A DNA stretch of 64,000 nucleotides, taken from positions 62,001 to 126,000 of the forward strand of contig JAJPHC010000039.1 in assembly GCA_021325515.1 (NCBI GenBank), read 5' to 3'. The position numbers and the translations under genes were made by a program. This DNA comes from Acidobacteriota bacterium (lineage in GTDB: Bacteria; Acidobacteriota; Thermoanaerobaculia; Gp7-AA8). Positions 17,459 through 25,167 of the stretch are shown here, one piece after another; the stretch's first letter is position 1; each line of letters starts with the position of its first letter. A model generated the notes under the pieces. It saw only the letters and a list, made by a program, of their open reading frames with translations, was not told where the DNA came from and ran no database searches.

Positions 17459-18211
17459 CTATCCCGGCACCAGCCAGCCGCCCTGCACTCTTGCTTCGAA
17501 GCCGAAGAGCTCGGCCACTACCTCGGGCTTCATCACCTCGGGGGGAGTTGCGTCGAGTGCGAGCGTTCCTTCGCGCATCACGATCATGCGATCGCTGTAG
17601 GCAGCGGCCCAGTTCAGATCGTGCGAGGCGAACACGACCGTGCACTGCGTCCGGTCGACGATCTCGCGCAGCAGCCGCGAGAACTGCTGTACGTGCGCGA
17701 TGTCGAGCGCCGCGAGCGGCTCGTCGAGCAGGATCACGCGCGGCGTTCCCGCCAGCACGCGCGCGAGGAAGACGCGCTTGCGCTCGCCGCCGCTCATCTC
17801 ATCGAGATAGCGGTCCGCGAGGTGCGCGGCGTCGCAGATCTCCAGCGCGTGCCGCGCCGCCGCGAAGTCGGATTCCCCTTCCCACGCGAAGCGGCTGAGA
17901 AAGGGCGCACGCCCCGACAGAACGACTTCGATCGCGCGCATCGGAAACGCCGGCTCCGCCTCCTGCGGCAGATAGCCGACGCAACGCGCGTACTCCTTCG
18001 CAGGCCATTCGCGAAGTGCACGCCCTTCGTAACTCACGTCGCCCGACGACGGCTGATGCACGCGCGCGGCGACTTTGAGCAGCGTCGACTTGCCGGAGCC
18101 GTTCGCGCCGGCGAGCGCGATCAACTGATTCGATTCGAACGACACGGTGACGCGCCTCAATGCGTCCTTCTCGCCGTAAGAGAACGAGACATCGGCCAGC
18201 GCGAGACTCAC
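17459..18211 (-). CDS. btuD: ABC importer ATPase, BtuD/FecE/FhuC type
   Basis: 250 residues from GTG at 18209-18211, overlapping the TGA of the permease gene (GTGA). Walker A is GANGSGKST, the Q-loop YLPQEAEPAF, the signature MSGGERKR, Walker B VILLDEPLAALD, and the switch His sits in FASHDLNW. It powers import of a corrinoid or iron chelate through the permease next door. Homologs serve vitamin B12, haem and siderophores, so the B12 label is a guess based on the type of binding protein. Confidence 0.88.
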   Translation of the reverse strand: MSLALADVSFSYGEKDALRRVTVSFESNQLIALAGANGSGKSTLLKVAARVHQPSSGDVSYEGRALREWPAKEYARCVGYLPQEAEPAFPMRAIEVVLSGRAPFLSRFAWEGESDFAAARHALEICDAAHLADRYLDEMSGGERKRVFLARVLAGTPRVILLDEPLAALDIAHVQQFSRLLREIVDRTQCTVVFASHDLNWAAAYSDRMIVMREGTLALDATPPEVMKPEVVAELFGFEARVQGGWLVPG

Positions 18212-19149
18212 CGGCTCCTCCGCAGCAGCGACAGAAAGAACGGCACTCCGAGCAGTGCGGTGAACGCGCCGATCGGCAATTCCGTCGACGGAATCACGGT
18301 GCGCGACAGGAGATCCGAAAGGACGAGTAGCGAAGCGCCTCCGAGAGCGCAAAGCGGCAGCAGAAATCGATAGTCGCGCCGCCACACGAGGCGGATCAGA
18401 TGCGGAACGAGCAATCCCACGAAACCGATGATGCCGCTCACCGCGACCGCGGCACCGGTGATGATCGACGACACACCGAAGCCGATCCACTTCACGCGCT
18501 CCACATCGACGCCGCGCGAGCGTGCGTCATCCTCTCCGAATGCCAGCATGCGGAGATCATTCGCAACGAATGCCAGCACGACGAGCGCAAGGATGAGCAG
18601 CACGGCGACGAGCACGACATCGCTCCAGCTCGCGCCGAAGAACGTCCCCATCATCCAGCGCAGCGCGGCCGTCACATCGTTCGCGCTCGACAATGCGAAG
18701 GCGATGAGGATGATCGCAGAGAAGAATGCGTTGAGCACGAGTCCGGAGAGCAGCAGCCGCGTCGGATCGAGATGTTCTCTTCGCTGCGCGAGCGCAAACA
18801 CCGCCGCCGTTGCCGCGCAGGCGCCGATGAACGCGACGGCCGGAACCACACCGCGATGTGCCGCCAGCCCCATCGCCGTAGCCGTCGCCGCACCAGCCGC
18901 TGCACCACCGGAAACGCCGAGGATGAAGGGATCGGCGAGCGGATTGCGAAGGAGCGTCTGGAACGTGATGCCGGCCACGGCGAGCGTTGCACCGACGACG
19001 GCGGCGAGGATCACGCGCGGTAGACGGATGCGAAAGAGGATCGTCCGCGCGGTCTCATCACTCCAGGTGATGGACGTCGACCCGAACGCGATGCCCAGCG
19101 CAATCGACGCGGCGAGAAGAATGAGGAGAAACAGCGTGGCCTTTTTCAC
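18208..19149 (-). CDS. btuC: ABC importer permease, FecCD/BtuC type
   Basis: 313 residues, about nine to ten membrane helices. FecCD hallmarks: RLPRVILAAVVGATLAVAG, FQTLLRNPLADPFILGVSGGAA near 65-88, WMMGTF at about 165, and a late GIIGFVGLLVPHLIRLVWRRDYRFLLPLC. It forms the transmembrane channel of the same importer. Overlaps of 4 bp at both ends (with the binding protein and the ATPase) make a translationally coupled trio. Length is a little short of the usual 325-340 residues but all conserved blocks are there. Confidence 0.9.
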   Translation of the reverse strand: MKKATLFLLILLAASIALGIAFGSTSITWSDETARTILFRIRLPRVILAAVVGATLAVAGITFQTLLRNPLADPFILGVSGGAAAGAATATAMGLAAHRGVVPAVAFIGACAATAAVFALAQRREHLDPTRLLLSGLVLNAFFSAIILIAFALSSANDVTAALRWMMGTFFGASWSDVVLVAVLLILALVVLAFVANDLRMLAFGEDDARSRGVDVERVKWIGFGVSSIITGAAVAVSGIIGFVGLLVPHLIRLVWRRDYRFLLPLCALGGASLLVLSDLLSRTVIPSTELPIGAFTALLGVPFFLSLLRRSR

Positions 19150-19952
19150 TTCTGCGCGTCGAGTATCGCATTCAGTTGCCGCGCCGCCTCAACGACTCTC
19201 GGTCCGGGACGGACGAACACGTTCTCCTCGACCGGCACGATGCGCGTGCGCTCACGCACTCCCGGCGCGCGCGCGAGCAACTGCTGCACCGCCTCCGGCT
19301 TCACCGAAACGTTCGGATAGAGCATCACATCGGGAGGATGCGCGACGAGAGACTCGAGCGAATACTGCGGCCACCCTTTCACATCCGCGGCATTCACCGC
19401 GCCGCACAACTCCAGAAGATCACCGACGAAGGTGTCGTGACCCGCGACATAAATCGGATCGGTCCAGACGACGAACAGCACCCGGGGCGGATGTGCACGC
19501 ACGCGCCGCTGCTCGCTGATGCCGACCTTCACGAGAGTCGCCACACTGCGCACGCCAGCTAACTGGCTCACCTCGCCGAGCGCGCGCGGCACGTCCGGCA
19601 AGCGGTCCGTCCTGATCCAGACGAGTGGAATGTCCGCCGCGCCCAATGACGATTCGAGTCCCGGCGGCCTCGACGATGTCGAGGCTAGGACGAGATCCGG
19701 CTTCAGCGCGATGATCTTCTCGATGTTCGGCTGCGTACCGCCGACCTTCGGCAGCGTCTTCGCCGCCGGCGGATAATCGGAAAAATCATCGGTGCCTACG
19801 AGCCGCTGCTGCGCGCCGGCGAAGAACATCATCTCCGTGATGTTCGGTGCGAGCGAGACGATGCGCTTGATTTCGCGCGCCGCGCCAGGACGCTTGCCGC
19901 CGCTGCAGGCGATGACGAACAGGAGAAGCCCGCAAATGAAAACGCGGCCCAT
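19146..19952 (-). CDS. btuF: substrate-binding lipoprotein, BtuF type
   Basis: 268 residues from ATG at 19950-19952 (an ATG at 19976 would add eight residues). The lipobox is FVIACSG, so the protein should be tethered in the periplasm. The fold follows BtuF/TroA: RIVSLAPNITEMMFFAGA, GTDDFSDYP, KVGGTQPNIEKIIALKPDLVLAS, PRVLFVVWTDPIYVAG, then SLESLVAHPPDVMLYP. It would hand a corrinoid or iron chelate to BtuC/BtuD. No cobalamin riboswitch fits, as the gene starts about 40 bp after the upstream stop. The chosen ATG sits in the centre of a perfect 20-bp palindrome. Confidence 0.85.
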   Translation of the reverse strand: MGRVFICGLLLFVIACSGGKRPGAAREIKRIVSLAPNITEMMFFAGAQQRLVGTDDFSDYPPAAKTLPKVGGTQPNIEKIIALKPDLVLASTSSRPPGLESSLGAADIPLVWIRTDRLPDVPRALGEVSQLAGVRSVATLVKVGISEQRRVRAHPPRVLFVVWTDPIYVAGHDTFVGDLLELCGAVNAADVKGWPQYSLESLVAHPPDVMLYPNVSVKPEAVQQLLARAPGVRERTRIVPVEENVFVRPGPRVVEAARQLNAILDAQK

Positions 19953-19961
19953 GGGCCGCGT
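19942..19961. promoter_or_regulatory. 20-bp perfect palindrome over the btuF start codon
   Basis: Positions 19942-19961 read ACGCGGCCC-AT-GGGCCGCGT. Read on the minus strand, the hairpin is followed by TTTTCATTTG, a weak U-rich tail, and its centre is the ATG of btuF. It could be an attenuator or the terminator of the small coiled-coil gene upstream; either would limit btuF translation. Confidence 0.5.
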
Positions 19962-19990
19962 CTCGAACAGTCCCATCGAAAGGAGCTCTG

Positions 19991-20221
19991 CTACGACTCT
20001 CCGCCTTCGTCGTCTTCCATGTCGTTGGCGACGCCGAGGCGGGTGCAGGCGGCGGAGTACATCTGCTTGGACGCGTTGATGGCGTTCTGCAGCTCTGCGA
20101 TCCGGTCCTTCACCTTCGCAAGCTCTTCCTCGATCTGGTCCTTGAGATCACTGATCTCCTGCTTGGTGACACTGAGGGTCGTCTCGTAGAACTTCTTCTG
20201 TTGATCGGTCAGGACAGCCAT
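19991..20221 (-). CDS. small coiled-coil protein
   Basis: 76 residues. MAVLTDQQKKFYETTL is followed by a strong heptad region (about 15-52: KQEISDLKDQIEEELAKV...) and an acidic tail (MEDDEGGES). It has no signal peptide or membrane segment. I do not recognise it. GGAGGG (CCCTCC at 20231-20236) lies about 9 nt before the ATG at 20219-20221 and looks like its ribosome site. It lies between the kinase gene (same strand, upstream) and btuF. Confidence 0.7.
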   Translation of the reverse strand: MAVLTDQQKKFYETTLSVTKQEISDLKDQIEEELAKVKDRIAELQNAINASKQMYSAACTRLGVANDMEDDEGGES

Positions 20222-20279
20222 TGTCCAACACCCTCCAAAATCAATTTTGATTCGTACTATGCGAGCCGAAGCTCGTGGA

Positions 20280-23180
20280 TTATAGCTTGAACTCGACCGG
20301 CACCGTCGTCCAGGACTTCACCTTCACTCCATCCTTCGTCGGCGCAGAGAAGGTGGAGCGCTTCACGATCTCCTCTGCTGCCTCGTTCAAACCGACGGGA
20401 CGATTGATCGGACGAAGCACTTTCACCTCGAGGACTTTGCCGCTCTCCGAAATGAGCGCGCTGAGAATGACGATACCCTCGACCTTCTGCAGCTTCGCCA
20501 GCGGAGGATAGGGCACCGCACCGCGACGAATCATTTTCGCGGCAACGAGACCGTCGGTTCCGGCCGGCACGAGATCGCCCTCATGCACTGCGGCCGCCGC
20601 TGGTGCAGGTGCGGGCGCCGGAGCTTGCGTCTGAGTGACCGGCGGCTGCACGGGTGCGGGCGCCGGCTGGACGGGAGCAGGAGCGGGCGCAGGAGCCTGC
20701 GTCTGCGTGACGGGAGGCGGTGTGGCCTGTGCGACCTGCGCCGGAGCGGGACGCTGAGCCGGAGCCTGCGTCGCAGTCGCGGGTGCAGCGCCCGGTTGGC
20801 CGGCCTTCGCCTGCTGTTCGAGCTTGAGACGATCGGCGGCGAGACGCCGCTCAACTTCCTGCTGCACCTTCGTCGGATCGAGTGCAGGAGCCTGCGTCGA
20901 CGACGACGCTGTCGCCGCAGTGGTCGATGCAGTGGTTGCCGGCGCAGCCGTCGAGACCGCGGCCGGCGCAGCCGTCGAGGCAGCGGGCGTCGCAGCAGCC
21001 GGCGCGGACTTGCCCTTCATCAGGAACCAGCCGAGGCCGATGAGGAGCACGACCGCGGCAGCGATCGCGATGGGAACGATCGGCGCCTTCTTCTCCGGCT
21101 CGGGCTCGAGGAACGACGGCGTGGCGAGCGCCTCCTGCGCGACCGGCGCAGGCGCCGGTGCCGGCGCGGGAGCAACAGCCACGGGTGCCGGTGCCGGCGC
21201 TTTGACCGGCGCTGGTGCGGGAGCCGGCGCGGGCTCGGGCTCGAGGCTCGGCATCACCGGCTCGGGACTCCAGATGCGATGCATGTAGATCGCGAGATCC
21301 GCGCTGGTCGGCGTCGGCTTGAAGCTGTAGAGAACGGCGTCGAGATCGCGCGCCATCTCACCGGCAGTCTGATAGCGCTTCGCCGGATCCTTCTCGAGTG
21401 CGCGGGCGACGATCTGATCGATCTCCGGCGTCACCTCGTCATTCAATTCGGATGGCTGCGCGACGCGCGCTTCACGCACCTGCTCGAGGATCGAGAGCTC
21501 GTTGTCGCCGGTGAAGAGCTTGCGGCCGGTGAGCATCTCGAAGAGCACGGTCGCGAGCGCGAAGATGTCGGAGCGCTTGTCGATCGACTTGCCCCACGCC
21601 TGCTCGGGCGACATGTACTGCAGCTTGCCCTTGAGGGCTCCGGCCTGCGTGTGCGAAGCCTTCGACGCCGCCTTCGCGATACCGAAGTCGCACAGCTTGA
21701 TGTCGCCATCCTGGGAGACGAGCACGTTCTGCGGCGAGACGTCGCGATGAACGAGGCTCATCTCCTTTCCTTCGAAGTCGTGCTTGCGATGCGCGTAGTC
21801 GAGGGCCGAAGCGATCTTCGAAGCGATGAAGAGGGCGAGCTCGACCTGCATCGGCTGACCGCGCTCTTCGCCGCGGCGCAGGATCGTCTTCAGATCGTGC
21901 CCGTCGATGTACTCCATCGCGATGTAGTACGAGCTCTGAATCTTGCCGAGGTCGTAGATGTGAATGATGTTGTTGTGATTGAGCTGCGCGGCGAGCTTCG
22001 CTTCATCGATGAACATCTCGATGAAGTCCTGATTGTCGGAGAGATGCGGAAGGATCTTCTTGATCGCGACGATCTTCTGGAAGCCTTCCACGCCGCGCAT
22101 GCGCGCCTTCCAGACCTCGGCCATCCCGCCGGTGGCGATCTTCTCGAGGAGAACGTACTGGCCGAACTTCGTCCCGTCCTTCGGCTCTTCCTCTTCCTCT
22201 TTCGAAGCCCCTTTCGCCAGGACCGGCTGCGCGATCGGCATCTTGTCGGGGACGACCGAATTCAGCTTCTCGGTCGTGAAGGCGGGACGCGCGCCAGTCG
22301 CCGGCTTTGCAGCGGCCGGAGGCGGCTGAGGTGCAGGTTGCGGCTTGGGTGCAGCGGCTGGTTGGGGAACGGGAACGTTGCCGGGCTGCGTGCGTGGGCG
22401 GGGATTGAGACCGGAGAGCGTGTCGTTGAGAAGCTTGTCGAAATCCGACTGCTTCGACGGCTTCGCCTCGGCCGGCTGCGGCTTCGGTGCAGCGGGAGGA
22501 GGTGGAGGCGCCGGTGCGGGCTTTGGAGCAGGCTGCGGCTCGGCGGCCGCAGCAGGAGCTGGTGCTGCGTCCTTCTTGCGGCTCGGTGGCATCACGCCGG
22601 CCAGAGTGTCCGCCAGCATCTTGTCGAGATCGTCTTTGGGCTTCATCGTTTTTTTCGCTCCGGTCGATGCAGGGCGTTCGTCGTCGAGCAAGTCGCCGAA
22701 GATTTCATTCGAGGTGAGCTGGCCTTCCGAAACGCCGGGGGGAGGTGTGCTGCGAACGGCGAACTCCGGATCGAGCTCCGGAGCCCACGTCTTGCCTGTG
22801 GCATCGGCGCGGACGCCGAGCATCTGCTGCACCTTCCCCAGAAACTCGCTCTCCGAGTAGGGCTTGGGAAGGATGTCGGATGCTCCGAGGCGCTGCGCAT
22901 CGAGCTTCGGGCTCTTGCCCGTGTAGCCGGACACGGTGAGAAGAATCGGCGTGTCCTGCAGCGGCTTGCGGCCTCGAATCGCGCGAATCAACTCCGCCGT
23001 CGAGATCTTGGGAACGACGGAGGAGAGGACGATGAGCTTCGGCGAGTTCCCGTCGAGCGCACGCATCGCCTCTTCGCCGTCGCGGGCAAACGCAGGGAGA
23101 AACGGCTGCCCGGCGAGCGCTTGCCGCACTCGATCGGTGTACCGCGGCTCATACTCGACAACGAGAATGTTTTCAGGCAT
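20280..23180 (-). CDS. pseudo-receiver / Ser-Thr kinase / TonB-C fusion protein
   Basis: 966 residues. Residues 1-124 form a receiver-like domain, but the phosphoacceptor Asp is Ser53 (VLSSVVPK) and the acidic pair near the N terminus is EY instead of DD; the late Lys (LPKPY) remains. Residues 125-338 are Pro/Ala-rich and hold a duplicated short motif (DLDKMLADTLAGVMP and DFDKLLNDTLSGLNP). The Hanks-type kinase spans about 339-620: GGMAEVW loop, Lys374, HRDVSPQN (478-485), DFG (498-500), all intact. One membrane helix lies at 701-722. A long Pro/Ala linker then leads to a TonB-C domain (about 868-966). The topology should be a cytosolic kinase with a periplasmic TonB-like end. Confidence 0.88.
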   Translation of the reverse strand: MPENILVVEYEPRYTDRVRQALAGQPFLPAFARDGEEAMRALDGNSPKLIVLSSVVPKISTAELIRAIRGRKPLQDTPILLTVSGYTGKSPKLDAQRLGASDILPKPYSESEFLGKVQQMLGVRADATGKTWAPELDPEFAVRSTPPPGVSEGQLTSNEIFGDLLDDERPASTGAKKTMKPKDDLDKMLADTLAGVMPPSRKKDAAPAPAAAAEPQPAPKPAPAPPPPPAAPKPQPAEAKPSKQSDFDKLLNDTLSGLNPRPRTQPGNVPVPQPAAAPKPQPAPQPPPAAAKPATGARPAFTTEKLNSVVPDKMPIAQPVLAKGASKEEEEEPKDGTKFGQYVLLEKIATGGMAEVWKARMRGVEGFQKIVAIKKILPHLSDNQDFIEMFIDEAKLAAQLNHNNIIHIYDLGKIQSSYYIAMEYIDGHDLKTILRRGEERGQPMQVELALFIASKIASALDYAHRKHDFEGKEMSLVHRDVSPQNVLVSQDGDIKLCDFGIAKAASKASHTQAGALKGKLQYMSPEQAWGKSIDKRSDIFALATVLFEMLTGRKLFTGDNELSILEQVREARVAQPSELNDEVTPEIDQIVARALEKDPAKRYQTAGEMARDLDAVLYSFKPTPTSADLAIYMHRIWSPEPVMPSLEPEPAPAPAPAPVKAPAPAPVAVAPAPAPAPAPVAQEALATPSFLEPEPEKKAPIVPIAIAAAVVLLIGLGWFLMKGKSAPAAATPAASTAAPAAVSTAAPATTASTTAATASSSTQAPALDPTKVQQEVERRLAADRLKLEQQAKAGQPGAAPATATQAPAQRPAPAQVAQATPPPVTQTQAPAPAPAPVQPAPAPVQPPVTQTQAPAPAPAPAAAAVHEGDLVPAGTDGLVAAKMIRRGAVPYPPLAKLQKVEGIVILSALISESGKVLEVKVLRPINRPVGLNEAAEEIVKRSTFSAPTKDGVKVKSWTTVPVEFKL

Positions 23181-23578
23181 GTACGTATGGGCTCATTGAA
23201 GGGGATTGAGGTGACGATTTTGGCACAGGAGACCATAAATGAGAAGTGCGGGGTTCTCACAGGCGCGATGGGAGTCAAAAGCGAAATTCAGAATTCAGAA
23301 TTCAGAATTCAGAATGAAAAATGACGGCAGGAATGGCGCGGAGGGCCAACCTTCATTCTTCATTCTGAATTCTGTGATTCTGAATTCTGCGTTTCGCTTT
23401 CGTCGCCCCACCCCTTGCATTTCCTCCCGCCCTTCCCCATACTTCCCACCGCACCTCGTGCGGCGATCTTGATAAGGGCATCCTTTGCCGGGCGTTTTTG
23501 AGAGTGACTCTCCGCCCCGAAATCGTCGGCTCCCGAGTATTCGCAAGGTGAAAACTAAATCGTGCTTTTCGAGTTTGC
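23181..23578. other. 398-bp intergenic region between the divergent kinase and rho genes
   Basis: No gene is supported here. It holds the AGAATTCA inverted array (23284-23390) and then a rho leader of about 180 nt. The leader contains a CCGCAC-CTC-GTGCGG hairpin at 23449-23463 and a GAGAGTGACTCTC palindrome at 23500-23512. Such a long leader would fit autoregulation of rho, known in other bacteria, but that is inference. No clear sigma-70 boxes could be assigned. Confidence 0.5.
23284..23390. repeat. octamer (AGAATTCA) inverted array
   Basis: The left arm has four 8-bp steps of AGAATTCA ending in AGAATGAAAAATGA (23284-23323). After about 27 nt of GC-rich spacer, the right arm gives TTCATTCTTCATTCTGAATT and then CTGTGATTCTGAATTCTG (to about 23389). 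The arms are imperfect reverse complements. AT content is far above the surrounding sequence. Confidence 0.88.
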
Positions 23579-24937
23579 ATGACACCAGAAGATCGCACCC
23601 CGCGTAAGCGGCGCCGGCGGAGACGCCGTCCGTCCGGCGAAGGACAGCCGGGCGTGGCGACCAACGGCGGACCGCAGCCAGGCAACGAATCACAACCTTC
23701 GTCTCAGAACTTCCGGGATGGAGGCGGTGGCGGACGCCGCCGTCGCCGCCAGCGCCATCGCCGCAACCGCGGCGGAGGCGGGCCGGTCACGCTCGAGTCA
23801 TCGGCGCCGATTCCGACGGACATTCCTGCGAGCGAGCTCTCACCGGTTTCCGGCGTGCTCTACATCAAAGCGAACGGCGGCGGCATCCTTGTCAGTTCGG
23901 CGAACAACTACGCACCCGCACCGGGCGACGCCGTCGTGCCGCGTGCGGTCATCGAGAAGCTTCATCTGCAGGCCGGCCTTCTCCTCGGCGGCAACGCGCG
24001 GCGCGCGCCGAACGGCAATCTCGAGATGATCGCGCTGGAGACCGTGGAAGGCGTTCCACTCGAGGAGTATCGCGAGTCGCGCCGGCCTTTCTCCGAGCTG
24101 ATCTCCATCGATCCGAACCAGCAGTTCAAGCTCGAGACGGAGCCCGAGCGGCTCACGACTCGCGTGCTCGATCTCCTCTCGCCGATCGGCATGGGCCAGC
24201 GCTGCCTCGTCGTCGCTCCGCCGAAGGCAGGCAAGACGACGCTGCTGAAAGACATCGCGCACGGCATCAACCTCAATCATCCCGACGTGCTGCTCTTCGT
24301 GCTGCTCGTCGACGAACGGCCTGAAGAAGTCACCGACTTCCGCCGCTCCGTCGAGAACGGCGAAGTCATCGCCTCCAGCTCCGACGAGACCGCGGAGAAT
24401 CACATCCTCATCGCGGAAGTCGTCCTCGAGCGCGCAAGGCGTCTGGTCGAGATGAAGAAAGATGTGGTCATCCTCTGCGACTCGATCACACGCATGTCGC
24501 GCGCGTACAACAACGAGCAGCGCGGCTCGGGCAAGATTCTCTCCGGCGGTATCGACGCGCGCACGATGGAGAAGCCTCGCCGCTTCTTCGGCGCCGCGCG
24601 TAACGCCGAGGACTGGGGCTCGCTGACGATCATCGCCACGGCGCTGATCGACACCGGGTCGCGCATGGACGAAGTGATCTTTCAGGAATTCAAGGGAACG
24701 GGCAACACCGAGATCGTGCTCGATCGCGGCCTCTTCGAGCGCCGCATCTTCCCCGCGATCAACATCGCACAGACCGGAACGCGCAAAGAGGAAAAGCTCC
24801 TCACCCCTGCGATCCTGCCGAAGGTTCACACGCTCCGGCGGGCACTCGCAGGAACCGATCCGATGACCGCGATGAAGATGCTGCTCGAACGGCTGCAGAA
24901 GTTCCCGACGAACGACGCGTTTTTGAAGAGCTTTTGA
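23579..24937 (+). CDS. rho: transcription termination factor Rho
   Basis: 452 residues. Residues 1-70 are an Arg/Gly-rich disordered head with arginine runs. Residues about 83-165 are the RNA-binding OB fold. The ATPase core has Walker A at 213-221 (APPKAGKTT), VDERPEEVTDFRR, Walker B ILCDSITR (298-305), the Q-loop/R-loop GGIDARTMEKPRRFFGAARN and GTGNTE. The usual N-terminal helical Rho_N is replaced by the basic head, a feature seen in several phyla and linked to RNA binding. Start ATG 23579 is the first in frame after the leader. Confidence 0.96.
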   Translation: MTPEDRTPRKRRRRRRRPSGEGQPGVATNGGPQPGNESQPSSQNFRDGGGGGRRRRRQRHRRNRGGGGPVTLESSAPIPTDIPASELSPVSGVLYIKANGGGILVSSANNYAPAPGDAVVPRAVIEKLHLQAGLLLGGNARRAPNGNLEMIALETVEGVPLEEYRESRRPFSELISIDPNQQFKLETEPERLTTRVLDLLSPIGMGQRCLVVAPPKAGKTTLLKDIAHGINLNHPDVLLFVLLVDERPEEVTDFRRSVENGEVIASSSDETAENHILIAEVVLERARRLVEMKKDVVILCDSITRMSRAYNNEQRGSGKILSGGIDARTMEKPRRFFGAARNAEDWGSLTIIATALIDTGSRMDEVIFQEFKGTGNTEIVLDRGLFERRIFPAINIAQTGTRKEEKLLTPAILPKVHTLRRALAGTDPMTAMKMLLERLQKFPTNDAFLKSF

Positions 24938-24949
24938 CGAATTCAGGTT

Positions 24950-25041
24950 ACGCGGGCTCGCGGCTGCGCGGGCTCGCGGTGGCAGCAACGCCACGAAACG
25001 CACATTGAACACCGCGAGCCCGCGTATCCGCGCAACCGCGC
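24950..25041. repeat. CGCGGGCTCGCGG inverted array
   Basis: The left arm carries the word CGCGGGCTCGCGG twice (24951-24979). A spacer with GGCAGCAACGCC leads to the right arm ACCGCGAGCCCGCG then TATCCGCGCAACCGCG (25011-25040). The same words occur at 9916, 46030 and 59346. It lies between rho and the receptor gene. Confidence 0.75.
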
Positions 25042-25112
25042 CCCTTGACGTTTCCATCCCTTATCGCGCGATTCCGCGCTACGATACGCCACTACAAACC
25101 GTCGCTGATCTT

Positions 25113-25133
25113 GCGCCTCGCTTTTCGAGGCGC
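25113..25133 (+). promoter_or_regulatory. leader hairpin before the Oar-like receptor gene
   Basis: GCGCCTCG (25113-25120), loop CTTTT, CGAGGCGC (25126-25133): an exact 8-bp stem 34 nt before the start codon. It may stabilise the 5' end of an abundant mRNA. It is followed by AGGAGG at 25159-25163 and the ATG at 25168. Confidence 0.55.
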
Positions 25134-25167
25134 GACAGGGTCTAGTTCAAATCAATCAGGAGGCTAT

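Noticed and set aside
19953-19990. Cobalamin riboswitch before btuF
   Set aside because: Only about 38 bp separate the chosen btuF start from the upstream gene stop, far too short for that aptamer, and no B12-box-like sequence was seen.
20583-23324. A 913-codon open frame on the plus strand opposite the kinase gene
   Set aside because: It is Arg/Leu/Gly-rich without any domain, mirrors the codon bias of the minus-strand kinase, and the kinase has intact motifs. It is a high-GC antisense shadow.
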